A stretch of DNA of 64,000 nt from Novosphingobium sp. 9U (lineage in GTDB: Bacteria > Pseudomonadota > Alphaproteobacteria > Sphingomonadales > Sphingomonadaceae): assembly GCF_902506425.1 (NCBI RefSeq), contig NZ_LR732469.1, positions 186,001 to 250,000 on the forward strand. The letters run 5' to 3'. This document shows positions 28,124 to 36,173 of this stretch, one piece after another (position 1 is the first letter of the stretch; every line of letters starts with the position of its first letter). The notes under the pieces are model-generated. The model did not search any database, was not told the DNA's origin, and worked only from the letters and a program-made list of their open reading frames with translations. The translations under genes and the position numbers were made by a program.

Positions 28124-30400
28124 TCAAGCCACGACGCGCACCGGCACACCCTTCGCCGCCGGCGTCTTCGACTCCTCGTCATGATACCACACGGGGATCA
28201 GCGGATTGAGCTCCGGATAGTACCCCGCGATGCAGCCGCGCGGCAGCAGGAAGGGCGTCACGGCCAAACCATCGACCTGCCTGTGCACGCCATCGCCCGC
28301 ATCGGTGACCAAGCCGACGACCTGACCCTTCGCCAACCCTGCAGCCTCGATGTCTTCGGGGTTCATCAGCACCACGTCGCGTGTGCCCTCGATCCCGCGC
28401 AGGCGGTCCGAATAGCCATAGATCGTGGTGTTGAACTGGTCGTTGGAGCGCAAGGTGATCAGGCGGAAGCGACCCGGCGCATCCTCGAACCCGACCGAAC
28501 GCAGCCCGGTCGGCACGGTGAACTGCGCCTTGCCGCTTTCGGTCTTCCAGACCCGCTCTCGCGCGGCATTGCCCTTGTAGAAGCCGCCTGGCGTGAAGAC
28601 GCGATCGTTGAAGTCGTGGAATATCTCCGGATAGGTCTCCGCGATCGCATCGCGGATCGTGGCGTAGTCGCCGACCCAGGTGTCCCACGGCACCTTGGCA
28701 TTGGGCGGCAGCGTCGCCTTGGCCATGCCGGCGACGATCGCGACTTCGGACTTCAGGTGTTTGGACGCTGGCGTGTTCTTGCCCAGCGAGCCGTGGATGC
28801 AGGAGAGCGAATCCTCCATCGTCACGGCCTGTTCGCCGGTCGCCTGCGCATCGGTTTCTGAGCGGCCGAGGCATGGCAGCAGGTAGGCGACCTGGCCGTT
28901 GATCAGGTGGCTGCGATTAAGCTTGGTCGCGATCTGCACGGTGAGGCGCATGCGGGTCCACGCCTCCTCCATCGCCCGATGTTCGGGAATGGCGCGCACG
29001 AAGTTGCCGCCCAGGCCGATGAAGGCCTTGACCTGGCCCGACAGGATGTTCTGGCACGCCACCACGGTGGTCATGCCTTCGTCCCGCGGCGGCTCGAAGC
29101 CGAACTGCTCGGCCAGCTTGTCGAGCGGTACCAGATCGGGCTTTTCCGAGATGCCGACGGTACGCTGGCCCTGCACGTTGGAGTGCCCGCGGACCGGCGA
29201 GATGCCTGCCCCCTCGCGCCCGACATTGCCCTTCAGCAGCCACAGGTTGGTCAGCGTGGACAGGTTGTGGAAGCCGTGCACCTGCTGCGTCAGGCCCATG
29301 CCGTACATGCAGATCGAGTTCTTGGACTCGACGTAGATCTGCGCCGCCTCCTCGATGTCGGCGCGCCGCAAGCCACTCTCGCGCTCGATCTCGTCCCAGC
29401 CGGTCGCGTCGGCGTGGGCCTTGATCTCGGCAAAGCCAATGGTGTGCTGCTCGATGAAGTCGACGTCGAGGACGTGCGGCCCACCTGCCGCCAGCGCCTG
29501 CTCCTCGGCCGCGAGCACGTACTTGATCATGCCGGTGATCGCCGCGATGTCGCCGCCCGCCTTCACCTGCAGGTAGAGCGTGGAGATCTGCGTCGCCTTG
29601 GGCGTCAGCATCTCGACGGGGCTCTGGGGGTTCTTGAACACCTCCAGCCCCTTCTCGCGAATGGGATTGAAAGTGACGATCCGGCAGCCGCGCTTTACCG
29701 CTTCCTGCAACGGGTGCAGCAGGCGCGGGCTGTTGGTACCCGGGTTCTGGCCGAAGAAGAAGATGGAGTCGCAATGGTCGAAGTCGCTCAGCACGCACGT
29801 GCCGACGGGCGAGCCGATCACCTTCTTGAGCGCGACCGAGGTCGTCTCGTGGCACATGTTCGAGCTGTCGGGCAGGTTGTTGTGCCCATAGAGCCTGGCG
29901 AACAGAGCGTAGAGGTAGCTCGTCTCCAGGCTGGCGCGCCCCGACGAGTAGAACACCGCGGCACCGGGATCGATCGCCTTGAGCTCGGCGCCGATCGCAT
30001 TGAACGCCTCATCCCAGGAACAGGGTACGTATTTATCGCTGGCCGGATCGTAGCGCATCGGGTGCGTCAGCCGGCCGGTCTGCTCGAGGTCGTGGTCCTT
30101 CCAGCCCTTCAGCTCGGTGACGGTGTGCTTGGCGAAGAACTCGGGCGTGCAGCGCCGCGTGGTCAGCTCCCACAGCGTCGCCTTGGCGCCGTTCTCGCAG
30201 AACTCGGCGACGTGGGGCTTTGCAGGCTTACCCCACGCGCATGAGACGCACATGAAGCCCTTGACCTTGTTCTGCCGCCGCAGCGTGTCGATCGCACCTG
30301 GCGTCGGCCGCTCACGCAGGGCCGTCTCGGCGATCCCGCGCAGCGATCCCCAGCCGCCTTCCGTTCCGGTGTAGTGAACGGTCTCGTCTTCGTCGGCCAT
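28124..30400 (-). CDS. FdhF/YdeP-family molybdopterin oxidoreductase
   Basis: A 758-residue molybdopterin-guanine-dinucleotide oxidoreductase of the FdhF/YdeP type, related to formate dehydrogenase H. Residue Cys183 in SNMCHETTS occupies the position of the Sec/Cys molybdenum ligand. The N-terminal Cys pair CVSCAWG is present, but the full four-Cys iron-sulfur domain of FdhF is not obvious. The FFFGQNPGTNSPR, GNVGREGAGISPVRGHSNVQG and C-terminal LRSNDQFNTTIYGYSDR blocks are typical of this subgroup. The physiological substrate is uncertain. It is a single gene, divergent from the purine operon at 30555. Confidence 0.9.
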   Translation of the reverse strand: MADEDETVHYTGTEGGWGSLRGIAETALRERPTPGAIDTLRRQNKVKGFMCVSCAWGKPAKPHVAEFCENGAKATLWELTTRRCTPEFFAKHTVTELKGWKDHDLEQTGRLTHPMRYDPASDKYVPCSWDEAFNAIGAELKAIDPGAAVFYSSGRASLETSYLYALFARLYGHNNLPDSSNMCHETTSVALKKVIGSPVGTCVLSDFDHCDSIFFFGQNPGTNSPRLLHPLQEAVKRGCRIVTFNPIREKGLEVFKNPQSPVEMLTPKATQISTLYLQVKAGGDIAAITGMIKYVLAAEEQALAAGGPHVLDVDFIEQHTIGFAEIKAHADATGWDEIERESGLRRADIEEAAQIYVESKNSICMYGMGLTQQVHGFHNLSTLTNLWLLKGNVGREGAGISPVRGHSNVQGQRTVGISEKPDLVPLDKLAEQFGFEPPRDEGMTTVVACQNILSGQVKAFIGLGGNFVRAIPEHRAMEEAWTRMRLTVQIATKLNRSHLINGQVAYLLPCLGRSETDAQATGEQAVTMEDSLSCIHGSLGKNTPASKHLKSEVAIVAGMAKATLPPNAKVPWDTWVGDYATIRDAIAETYPEIFHDFNDRVFTPGGFYKGNAARERVWKTESGKAQFTVPTGLRSVGFEDAPGRFRLITLRSNDQFNTTIYGYSDRLRGIEGTRDVVLMNPEDIEAAGLAKGQVVGLVTDAGDGVHRQVDGLAVTPFLLPRGCIAGYYPELNPLIPVWYHDEESKTPAAKGVPVRVVA

Positions 30401-30414
30401 GGATTCTGCCTTAT

Positions 30415-30429
30415 GTTGCGCAACGTTGC
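30415..30429. promoter_or_regulatory. Overlapping palindromes before the fdhF-like gene
   Basis: GTTGCGCAAC (30415-30424) and GCAACGTTGC (30420-30429) are two perfect 10-bp palindromes sharing five bases, 15 nt upstream of the minus-strand start codon at 30400. Candidate binding site for a regulator of that gene. Confidence 0.35.
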
Positions 30430-30485
30430 TGTAACGCGTCGCAGCGACTGAGGTTCACGGGCTTGCGGGAGCAGTAGCGCTCGCA

Positions 30486-30520
30486 TTTTTGCATCGATCT
30501 GTTCGTTTCATTGCGTTTGC
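30486..30520 (+). promoter_or_regulatory. Candidate LysR operator upstream of hpxX
   Basis: TTTTTGCA at 30486-30493 and TTCATTGCGTTTGC at 30507-30520, 21 bp start to start. The same two blocks at the same spacing occur at 51907-51941, next to the LysR gene of this locus. It ends 34 bp before the hpxX start codon, a position suited to activation or repression of the purine operon. Confidence 0.65.
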
Positions 30521-30554
30521 TCGATAGGGTAGCGGTAGGCAGGAGGAAGCACCC

Positions 30555-30785
30555 ATGCGTCGCGCGTCACTCATCCCCAGCATCGGCCTCCTGCTGCTGT
30601 GCCTCGGCGTCGGTATCGACGGCGTGCGGAGGTGGCGCAGGCGAAGCGGCGCGGTCCCCCGAACTCCTGAAGAGATTGCCGCGGCCGCACAGGCCCGCGG
30701 GCTGCCGATCCCGCCTGCATGCGAGGCGGGCGTCTCCGCCAACCTGGCGCTGCTGGCCGAGCACGCGGCGCGCCTGCGCGCATGA
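30555..30785 (+). CDS. hpxX: HpxX / AtzG-like small subunit (DUF4089)
   Basis: The C-terminal 40 residues (EEIAAAAQARGLPIPPACEAG... then NLALLAEHAARL) match the AtzG/HpxX group, small GatC-like partners of AtzE-type amidases. ATG 30555 has a perfect AGGAGG at 30541-30546 and gives 76 residues, but the first 20 are a hydrophobic stretch (LIPSIGLLLLCLGVGI) not expected in a cytoplasmic AtzG protein. A GTG at 30624 would remove it but lacks a good ribosome site. The 3' end overlaps hpxY by 4 bp (ATGA). First gene of the purine operon. Confidence 0.75.
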   Translation: MRRASLIPSIGLLLLCLGVGIDGVRRWRRRSGAVPRTPEEIAAAAQARGLPIPPACEAGVSANLALLAEHAARLRA

Positions 30786-32134
30786 GTGCGATCCTGGATC
30801 TTGCGGCGCAGGTGCGCTCCGGTGCGGTCAGCGCCGTCAGCCTGGCCGAACGCACGCTCGCCGATATCGCGCGTGCCGATATCGGCTTGAACGCCGTCAC
30901 CCGCCTGCTGCCCGAGCGCGCCCTGAAGGAAGCCGCAGAGGTGGACGCCATGGTGGCAGCCGGGCGCGATCCCGGCCCGCTTGCAGGCGTGCCCTATGGC
31001 GTGAAGGACCTGTTCGACGTCCGCGGCCTGGCGACCACCGCCGGCTCCACGCTCTACGCCGGTGCGCCGCCGGCGACGCGCGATGCCGAAGCAGTGGCGC
31101 GCTTGCGTTCCGCCGGCGCGGTGCTGGTGGCGACGCTCAACATGGACGCGTTCGCCTACGGCTTTGCGACCATCAACGCCCATCACGGCACCACCCTGAA
31201 CCCGCACGATCCCGCACGCCTTGCAGGCGGGTCTTCCGGCGGTTCGGCGGCGCTGGTCGCAGCGGGGCTGGTCCCCTTCTCGCTCGGCTCGGACACCAAC
31301 GGCTCGATCCGCGTGCCGGCCAGTCTGACGGGGACCTTCGGCCTCAAGCCTACGCACGGGGACTTGCCGATGGACGGCGTCTTCCCGTTCGCAGCCAGCT
31401 TCGACGACATCAGCCCCTTCGCCAACAGCACCGCAGACCTCCACGCGGTCTGGGAAGTGCTGGCGGCTCGCGTCGTTGAGCCCCGGCGACGTGAGTTCCG
31501 GGTGGCTCGCCTCGGTGGCCGGTTCCGCCAGAACATCGACCCGGACCAGCTCGCCGCCATCGACGCGATTGCGCCGACAGCGCCGCTGCTGGACTTGCCC
31601 GACGTGGCGCGCGCACGCTCCGCCGCGTTCATCATCACCGCCTACGAAGGTGGCGCACTCCACCGCGAGCGCCTGGCGCGCGAAGCGATGGCCTTCGATC
31701 CCGCCGTGCGCGACCGCCTGCTCGCGGGCGCACTCCTGCCCAAGCGCCTGTACCTCGAAGCGCAGGCTTTCCGCCGCGCCTACGAGGCCAGAATCGCAGC
31801 GCTGGTTGCGGAGTTCGACGTATTGCTCGCGCCGGCGACGCCCTGTGCCGCGCCGCTGGTGGAGGACCCGCGCATTCTCATCGACGGTGCGCTGTCCCCC
31901 GCACGGGCGGATCTGGGCATCCACACCCAACCGATCAGCTTCCTCCGCCTGCCCGCGCTGAGCGTGCCCCTGCACCGGCCCGGTCGCTTGCCGCTCGGCC
32001 TGCAGCTGATCGGCCGGGCGCATCGCGAAGCGGACGTGTTTGCGTTTGCCGCGCAGCTGGAGGCACAAGGCGTGATCGGATGGTCGCAGCCGCGCGACAC
32101 GGGGCAGGCTACGCAGCAGGGGGCAATGGCGTGA
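30782..32134 (+). CDS. hpxY: HpxY / AtzE-family amidase
   Basis: A 450-residue amidase-signature enzyme. The catalytic triad is Lys75 (YGVKDLF), Ser151 (GGSSGGSAA) and nucleophile Ser175 (GSDTNGSIR), with spacing nearly identical to GatA. Together with the overlapping hpxX gene it matches the AtzE-AtzG pair that hydrolyses 1-carboxybiuret and the HpxY-HpxX pair of Klebsiella purine clusters. Oxalurate, chemically close to carboxybiuret, is the likely substrate here because a ureidoglycine transaminase producing oxalurate lies in the same operon; this is an inference. GTGA overlap with the permease gene. Confidence 0.88.
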   Translation: MSAILDLAAQVRSGAVSAVSLAERTLADIARADIGLNAVTRLLPERALKEAAEVDAMVAAGRDPGPLAGVPYGVKDLFDVRGLATTAGSTLYAGAPPATRDAEAVARLRSAGAVLVATLNMDAFAYGFATINAHHGTTLNPHDPARLAGGSSGGSAALVAAGLVPFSLGSDTNGSIRVPASLTGTFGLKPTHGDLPMDGVFPFAASFDDISPFANSTADLHAVWEVLAARVVEPRRREFRVARLGGRFRQNIDPDQLAAIDAIAPTAPLLDLPDVARARSAAFIITAYEGGALHRERLAREAMAFDPAVRDRLLAGALLPKRLYLEAQAFRRAYEARIAALVAEFDVLLAPATPCAAPLVEDPRILIDGALSPARADLGIHTQPISFLRLPALSVPLHRPGRLPLGLQLIGRAHREADVFAFAAQLEAQGVIGWSQPRDTGQATQQGAMA

Positions 32135-33504
32135 CACAGACCACCTTGGTGGAGGCGCAAGAGCCGCCACCCGCTGCAGAGACCGGCGCCCTCGCCCGCT
32201 ACTTCCAACTGGGCGCCCGTGGCACCGACGTGCGCACCGAAGTGCTTGCCGGCGTTACGACCTTCCTGACGATGGCCTATATCGTGCTGGTGAACCCGGC
32301 GATCCTGGGTAGCGCCGGCATGCCGGTGGCGGCGGTGGCAGCGGCAACCTGCTTTGCCGCGGCATTCGCCTCGATCTTGATGGGCCTGGTCGCCAACACG
32401 CCGTTGGCGCTGGCGCCGGGCATGGGGCTGAACGCCTACTTCAGCTACACCGTCGTCCAGCAGATGGGGGTGCCCTGGCAAGTCGCGCTGGGATGCGTGT
32501 TCATCTCCGGCGTCGCGTTCCTGGTGTTGACCGCGACCGGCGTACGCCAGTTGATCGTCGCTTCGATCCCGCAATATCTCTTCGCCGCGGTGGCAGGCGG
32601 GATCGGGCTGTTCATCGGCTTCATCGGCCTCAAGGACGCAGAGATCGTCGTCGCCAATCCGGCGACCTTCGTGGCGCTGGGCGATCTCAAGGCACCCGGC
32701 GCGGCGCTGGCGCTGTTCGGCCTGGTGGTGATCGGCGCGCTGAGCGTCTGGAAGGTGCGTGGGGCGATGCTGATCGGCATCGTCGCCACCGCGATCGTCG
32801 GCTGGCTGGCGGGACAGGTGAAGATCGACCCGCAGCCTTACTCGCTCTCCGCTCTGACGGGCACGGCCTTGCAGCTCGACCTCAAGGGCGTGTTCGGCCT
32901 TGGCGGCAGTCACGGGTTGGGCTTGCTGGAGATCCTGTTCGTGTTCCTGTTCGTCGACCTGTTCGACAACATCGGCACGCTGGTGGCCGTGACCAAGCGT
33001 GCCGGGCTGATGGACTCGGCGGGCCGTATCCCACGGCTCAACCGTATCCTGTTCACCGATGCCACTGCCACGATCGTGGGCTCGATGGCGGGCACCAGCA
33101 CCGTCACCAGCTATGTCGAGAGCGCCGCCGGCGTGCAGGCGGGCGGGCGCACCGGGCTGACCGCGGTCGTCACCGGAGTGCTGTTCCTGCTGACCATGTT
33201 CGTTGCGCCCTGTGCCCAGCTGATCCCGCTTGCCGCCACCGCGCCTGCGCTGATCATCGTCGGCGGGCTGATGCTGCTGCCCTTGACCGAGGTCGAGTGG
33301 GAGGATCCGCTCTCCGCCATCCCTGCCTTCCTCACAGTGGCGATGATCCCGCTGACCTTCTCGATCGCCAACGGCCTGGCCTTCGGCATCACGGCGCATG
33401 CCGCGCTCAAGCTGGTGCGCGGCACGGTGGTCAAGGGTGACTGGTTCCTGCTGCTGCTCGCCGCCTTGTTCGTGGTGCGCTTCGCCTGGATGGGAGGCGC
33501 ATGA
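32131..33504 (+). CDS. NCS2 purine permease, AzgA-like
   Basis: A 457-residue inner-membrane permease with 12-14 hydrophobic segments. The N-terminal TEVLAGVTTFLTMAYIVLVNP and the NTPLALAPGMGLNAYFSY block define the AzgA/AdeP/GhxP branch of NCS2, proton symporters of adenine, guanine or hypoxanthine. FVFLFVDLFDNIGTLV and GTSTVTSYVESAAGV carry further conserved residues. GTG 32131 overlaps the hpxY stop. It likely imports bases released by the periplasmic nucleosidases of this locus. Confidence 0.93.
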   Translation: MTQTTLVEAQEPPPAAETGALARYFQLGARGTDVRTEVLAGVTTFLTMAYIVLVNPAILGSAGMPVAAVAAATCFAAAFASILMGLVANTPLALAPGMGLNAYFSYTVVQQMGVPWQVALGCVFISGVAFLVLTATGVRQLIVASIPQYLFAAVAGGIGLFIGFIGLKDAEIVVANPATFVALGDLKAPGAALALFGLVVIGALSVWKVRGAMLIGIVATAIVGWLAGQVKIDPQPYSLSALTGTALQLDLKGVFGLGGSHGLGLLEILFVFLFVDLFDNIGTLVAVTKRAGLMDSAGRIPRLNRILFTDATATIVGSMAGTSTVTSYVESAAGVQAGGRTGLTAVVTGVLFLLTMFVAPCAQLIPLAATAPALIIVGGLMLLPLTEVEWEDPLSAIPAFLTVAMIPLTFSIANGLAFGITAHAALKLVRGTVVKGDWFLLLLAALFVVRFAWMGGA

Positions 33505-34430
33505 TGCGGTTGCTCTTCACGCTTGCCTTGTCGCTGTTGGCGACGCCCGCCCTCGCCAAGCCGCTCGACAAGACACCTCGCACAGTGGTCATGACCGCGT
33601 TCTTCCCCGAGTGGCAGGCGCTGGAGCACGCGGTTGAGACGCCCCGGACCTACAAGATCAACGGCCTGACCTTCCTCACTGGCAAGATGGAGGGCAAGCC
33701 GGTGGTGCTGATGCAAAGCGGCGTCAGCATGGTCAACGCGGCGATGAACACGCAGCTGGTGCTCGACCGTTTCAAGGTGAAGCGCATCGTCTTTTCCGGT
33801 ATCGCCGGCGGCGTCGACCCGGACCTGACGATCGGCGACGTGGTCGTCGCGCAGGACTGGGCGCAGTACCTGGAGGTCTCCTTCGCGCGCAAGACGGCGC
33901 AGGGATGGAAGACGCCCGAGCCGGTCGACCCCGCAGCACCGAAGAACTGGGGCATGATGTTCCCGCGCGGCGTGCGCGTGGGCAACGCCAGCGAGCCGGC
34001 CGAGCGGCGCTACACCATCGCCGTCGATCCCGGCCTCGTCGCCCTTGCCCGGCAAGTGGCGGGCACGACGCGCCTGCAGCGTTGCGTCAGCGCGCAGCAG
34101 GCGCAGGCAGACGCACCGCGCGGCTCCTGCCTCGATCACGAGCCCAAGATCGTCGTCGGCGGCACGGGCGTCAGCGCCAGCGTGTTCGCCGACAATGCCG
34201 AGTTCCGCGAGTACCTTCAGGCCACCTACAAGGCCCGCGTGCTCGACATGGAGAGCGCCGCCGTGGCACAAGTCGCCTATGCGAACCAGGTGCCCGCGGT
34301 GGTGTTCCGCAGCTTGTCGGACCTCGCCGGAGGCGACGAGAGCGAGAACCAGATGCAGACCTTCATGGCGCTCGCCTCGGTGAACTCGGCGCAAGTGGTG
34401 CGCGCCTTCGTGAAGGCGCTGCCGAACTGA
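33501..34430 (+). CDS. Secreted MTA/SAH-nucleosidase-like protein
   Basis: A 309-residue member of the nucleoside phosphorylase/nucleosidase superfamily (Pfs/MTAN side). SGIAGGVDPDLTIGDVVVAQ, the LDMESAAVAQVA ribose-binding block and FRSLSDLAGG with the catalytic Asp are visible. Unusually it has a classical signal peptide (LLFTLALSLLATPALA), so it should act in the periplasm. In a purine operon the likely task is hydrolysis of nucleosides to free bases for the adjacent AzgA-like permease. An insert with two cysteines (QRCVSAQ and RGSCLDH) may form a disulfide, fitting a periplasmic location. Confidence 0.85.
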   Translation: MMRLLFTLALSLLATPALAKPLDKTPRTVVMTAFFPEWQALEHAVETPRTYKINGLTFLTGKMEGKPVVLMQSGVSMVNAAMNTQLVLDRFKVKRIVFSGIAGGVDPDLTIGDVVVAQDWAQYLEVSFARKTAQGWKTPEPVDPAAPKNWGMMFPRGVRVGNASEPAERRYTIAVDPGLVALARQVAGTTRLQRCVSAQQAQADAPRGSCLDHEPKIVVGGTGVSASVFADNAEFREYLQATYKARVLDMESAAVAQVAYANQVPAVVFRSLSDLAGGDESENQMQTFMALASVNSAQVVRAFVKALPN

Positions 34431-36007
34431 TGGAGACCGTGCGCGCCACGAACGCCATCGTCACTGCGCCGCACGTGCTCGCCGCCGAGGCCGGCTGTGC
34501 CGTATTGCGCGACGGCGGCAACGCGATCGAGGCGACGGTGGCTGTGGCGGCGGCGCTGGCGGTGGTCTACCCGCACATGACCGGGATCGGCGGCGATGGC
34601 TTCTGGTTGATCCGCGAGCCGGATGGCCACGTGCACTCGATCCACGGGTGCGGCGGCGCGGCGGCCGCGGCAGACCTGTCGCTTTATGCCGCAATGGACG
34701 CGGTGCCGACCCGCGGGCCGCTTGCCGCAAACACGGTGGCAGGCACGATTTCCGGCTGGGCGGCGGCACTGGAAGAGCCGGGCTGCACTCTGCCGCTCGA
34801 CCGGCTGCTGCGCGACGCGATCCACCATGCGGGGGCCGGCGTGCCCGTCACGGCCGGCGGAGAAGCGATCGCCGCGGCGAAGAGCGCGGAACTGCGCGCG
34901 CAACCGGGCAGCTACGGCGCGGTGTTCGAGCCGGAAGGCCGCCCGCTCCGCCAGGGCGACGTGCTGCGCCAGCCGCTGCTCGCCGCGACCCTGCGCCGGC
35001 TGGCGGCAAATGGGCTCGACGACTTCTATAGGGGCGAACTGGCCGCCGCGATTGCGCAAGACCTGCAGGCCTTGGGAAGTCCCGTCGTCGCCGCCGACCT
35101 CGCCGCACACGCGTCCAGCCGGCCCGAACCGCTGAGCGTGCCGATCGCCGGCGCCCGGCTCTACAACAGCACGCCGCCAACTCAAGGGTTCGCCTCGCTG
35201 GTGATCCTGGCGCTGTTCGACCGTCTCGTGGCGGACGCACCGGACCAGTTCGCGCACGTCCACGGCTTGATCGAGGCGACCAAGCAGGCCTTCCTCCTGC
35301 GCGATGCCCACGTCGGCGATCCGCTTCACACGGATTACGACTTCCAGGCCCTCCTCGACGATCCCGCGGCGCTCGACGCCCTCGCTGCCCGGCTCGATCC
35401 GGTGCGTGCCCTGCCCTGGCCCCAGCCGCCGCAATGGGGCGACACCTGCTGGTTCGGTGCGGCGGATAGCGAGGGTCGGGTCGTCTCCGCGATCCAATCG
35501 ACGTACTTCGAGTTCGGCTCGGGCCTGGTGCTGCCGCAGACCGGGATCACCTGGCAGAACCGCGGCAGCTCGTTCCGCCTGGCCGAGTCCGGCTGGAATG
35601 CGCTCAAGCCCGGGCGCAAGCCGTTCCACACGCTCAATCCGGCGCTGGCGGTGTTCGACGATGGGCGCGTCATGGCTTACGGCACCATGGGCGGCGAGGG
35701 TCAGCCGCAGACGCAGGCTGCGTTGTTCACCCGCTATGCCCGCTTTGGGATCGACCTGCAGGAGGCGATCAGCGCGCCGCGTTGGCTGCTGGGGCGCACC
35801 TGGGGCGAGCAGTCGACCACGCTCAAGCTGGAGGACGGGTTCAACGAGGCGCTCTACGCGCAACTGGCGCAAGCCGGCCACGACGTGGAGCGGGTCGGCC
35901 CACTGACCGCAACCATGGGCCACGCCGGCGCCATCGTACGCCTTTCTGGCGGCGGCTTCCAAGGCGCCACCGACCCACGCAGCGACGGTGGAGTGAGCGG
36001 GTGGTGA
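34430..36007 (+). CDS. hpxW: Oxamate amidohydrolase-like proenzyme HpxW (gamma-glutamyltransferase fold)
   Basis: A 525-residue Ntn-hydrolase of the gamma-glutamyltransferase family. The predicted autocleavage nucleophile is Thr339 in WGDTCWFG; the downstream GSGLVLPQTGITWQNRG block and TMGGEGQPQTQ (instead of the GGSRI/GG motif of true GGT) match HpxW, which hydrolyses oxamate to oxalate and ammonia in Klebsiella urate breakdown. No signal peptide, unlike most GGTs, supports a cytoplasmic catabolic role. ATG 34430 shares one base with the preceding stop. Followed by a dispersed repeat. Confidence 0.85.
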   Translation: METVRATNAIVTAPHVLAAEAGCAVLRDGGNAIEATVAVAAALAVVYPHMTGIGGDGFWLIREPDGHVHSIHGCGGAAAAADLSLYAAMDAVPTRGPLAANTVAGTISGWAAALEEPGCTLPLDRLLRDAIHHAGAGVPVTAGGEAIAAAKSAELRAQPGSYGAVFEPEGRPLRQGDVLRQPLLAATLRRLAANGLDDFYRGELAAAIAQDLQALGSPVVAADLAAHASSRPEPLSVPIAGARLYNSTPPTQGFASLVILALFDRLVADAPDQFAHVHGLIEATKQAFLLRDAHVGDPLHTDYDFQALLDDPAALDALAARLDPVRALPWPQPPQWGDTCWFGAADSEGRVVSAIQSTYFEFGSGLVLPQTGITWQNRGSSFRLAESGWNALKPGRKPFHTLNPALAVFDDGRVMAYGTMGGEGQPQTQAALFTRYARFGIDLQEAISAPRWLLGRTWGEQSTTLKLEDGFNEALYAQLAQAGHDVERVGPLTATMGHAGAIVRLSGGGFQGATDPRSDGGVSGW

Positions 36008-36022
36008 GTGTAAGCCTGTCCA

Positions 36023-36167
36023 GATCCTCCCCTGCAAGGGGAGGTGGCGCGCGGCGCAAGCCGCGTGACGGAGGGGTGTCACCGCTGGCGGAGTGCATGA
36101 CCGAGAGGGTTACACCCCTCCACCACCGCCTACGGCGGCGGTCCCCCTCCCCTTGCAGGGAAGGATC
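36023..36167. repeat. Dispersed palindromic repeat, copy 3, inside the purine operon
   Basis: GATCCTCCCCTGCAAGGGG at the left end and CCCCTTGCAGGGAAGGATC at the right are inverted complements, with inner arms GGAGGGGTGTCACC and GGGTTACACCCCTCC. The right end contains GGGAAGGA (36158-36165), the apparent ribosome site of the next gene at 36174. The hairpin lies within a polycistronic message and could act as an RNA processing or stability element. Confidence 0.85.
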
Positions 36168-36173
36168 TTGGCG

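Noticed and set aside
28907..30244. 445-codon plus-strand frame across the molybdoenzyme gene
   Set aside because: Antisense of an intact FdhF/YdeP-type gene; no conserved motifs.
34430..36007. Ordinary gamma-glutamyltransferase of glutathione turnover
   Set aside because: No signal peptide, changed substrate-loop motif and location in a purine operon fit HpxW better.
36023..36167. CRISPR-like repeat
   Set aside because: Copies are far apart, palindromic over about 140 bp and lack regular spacers; they fit dispersed palindromic elements.
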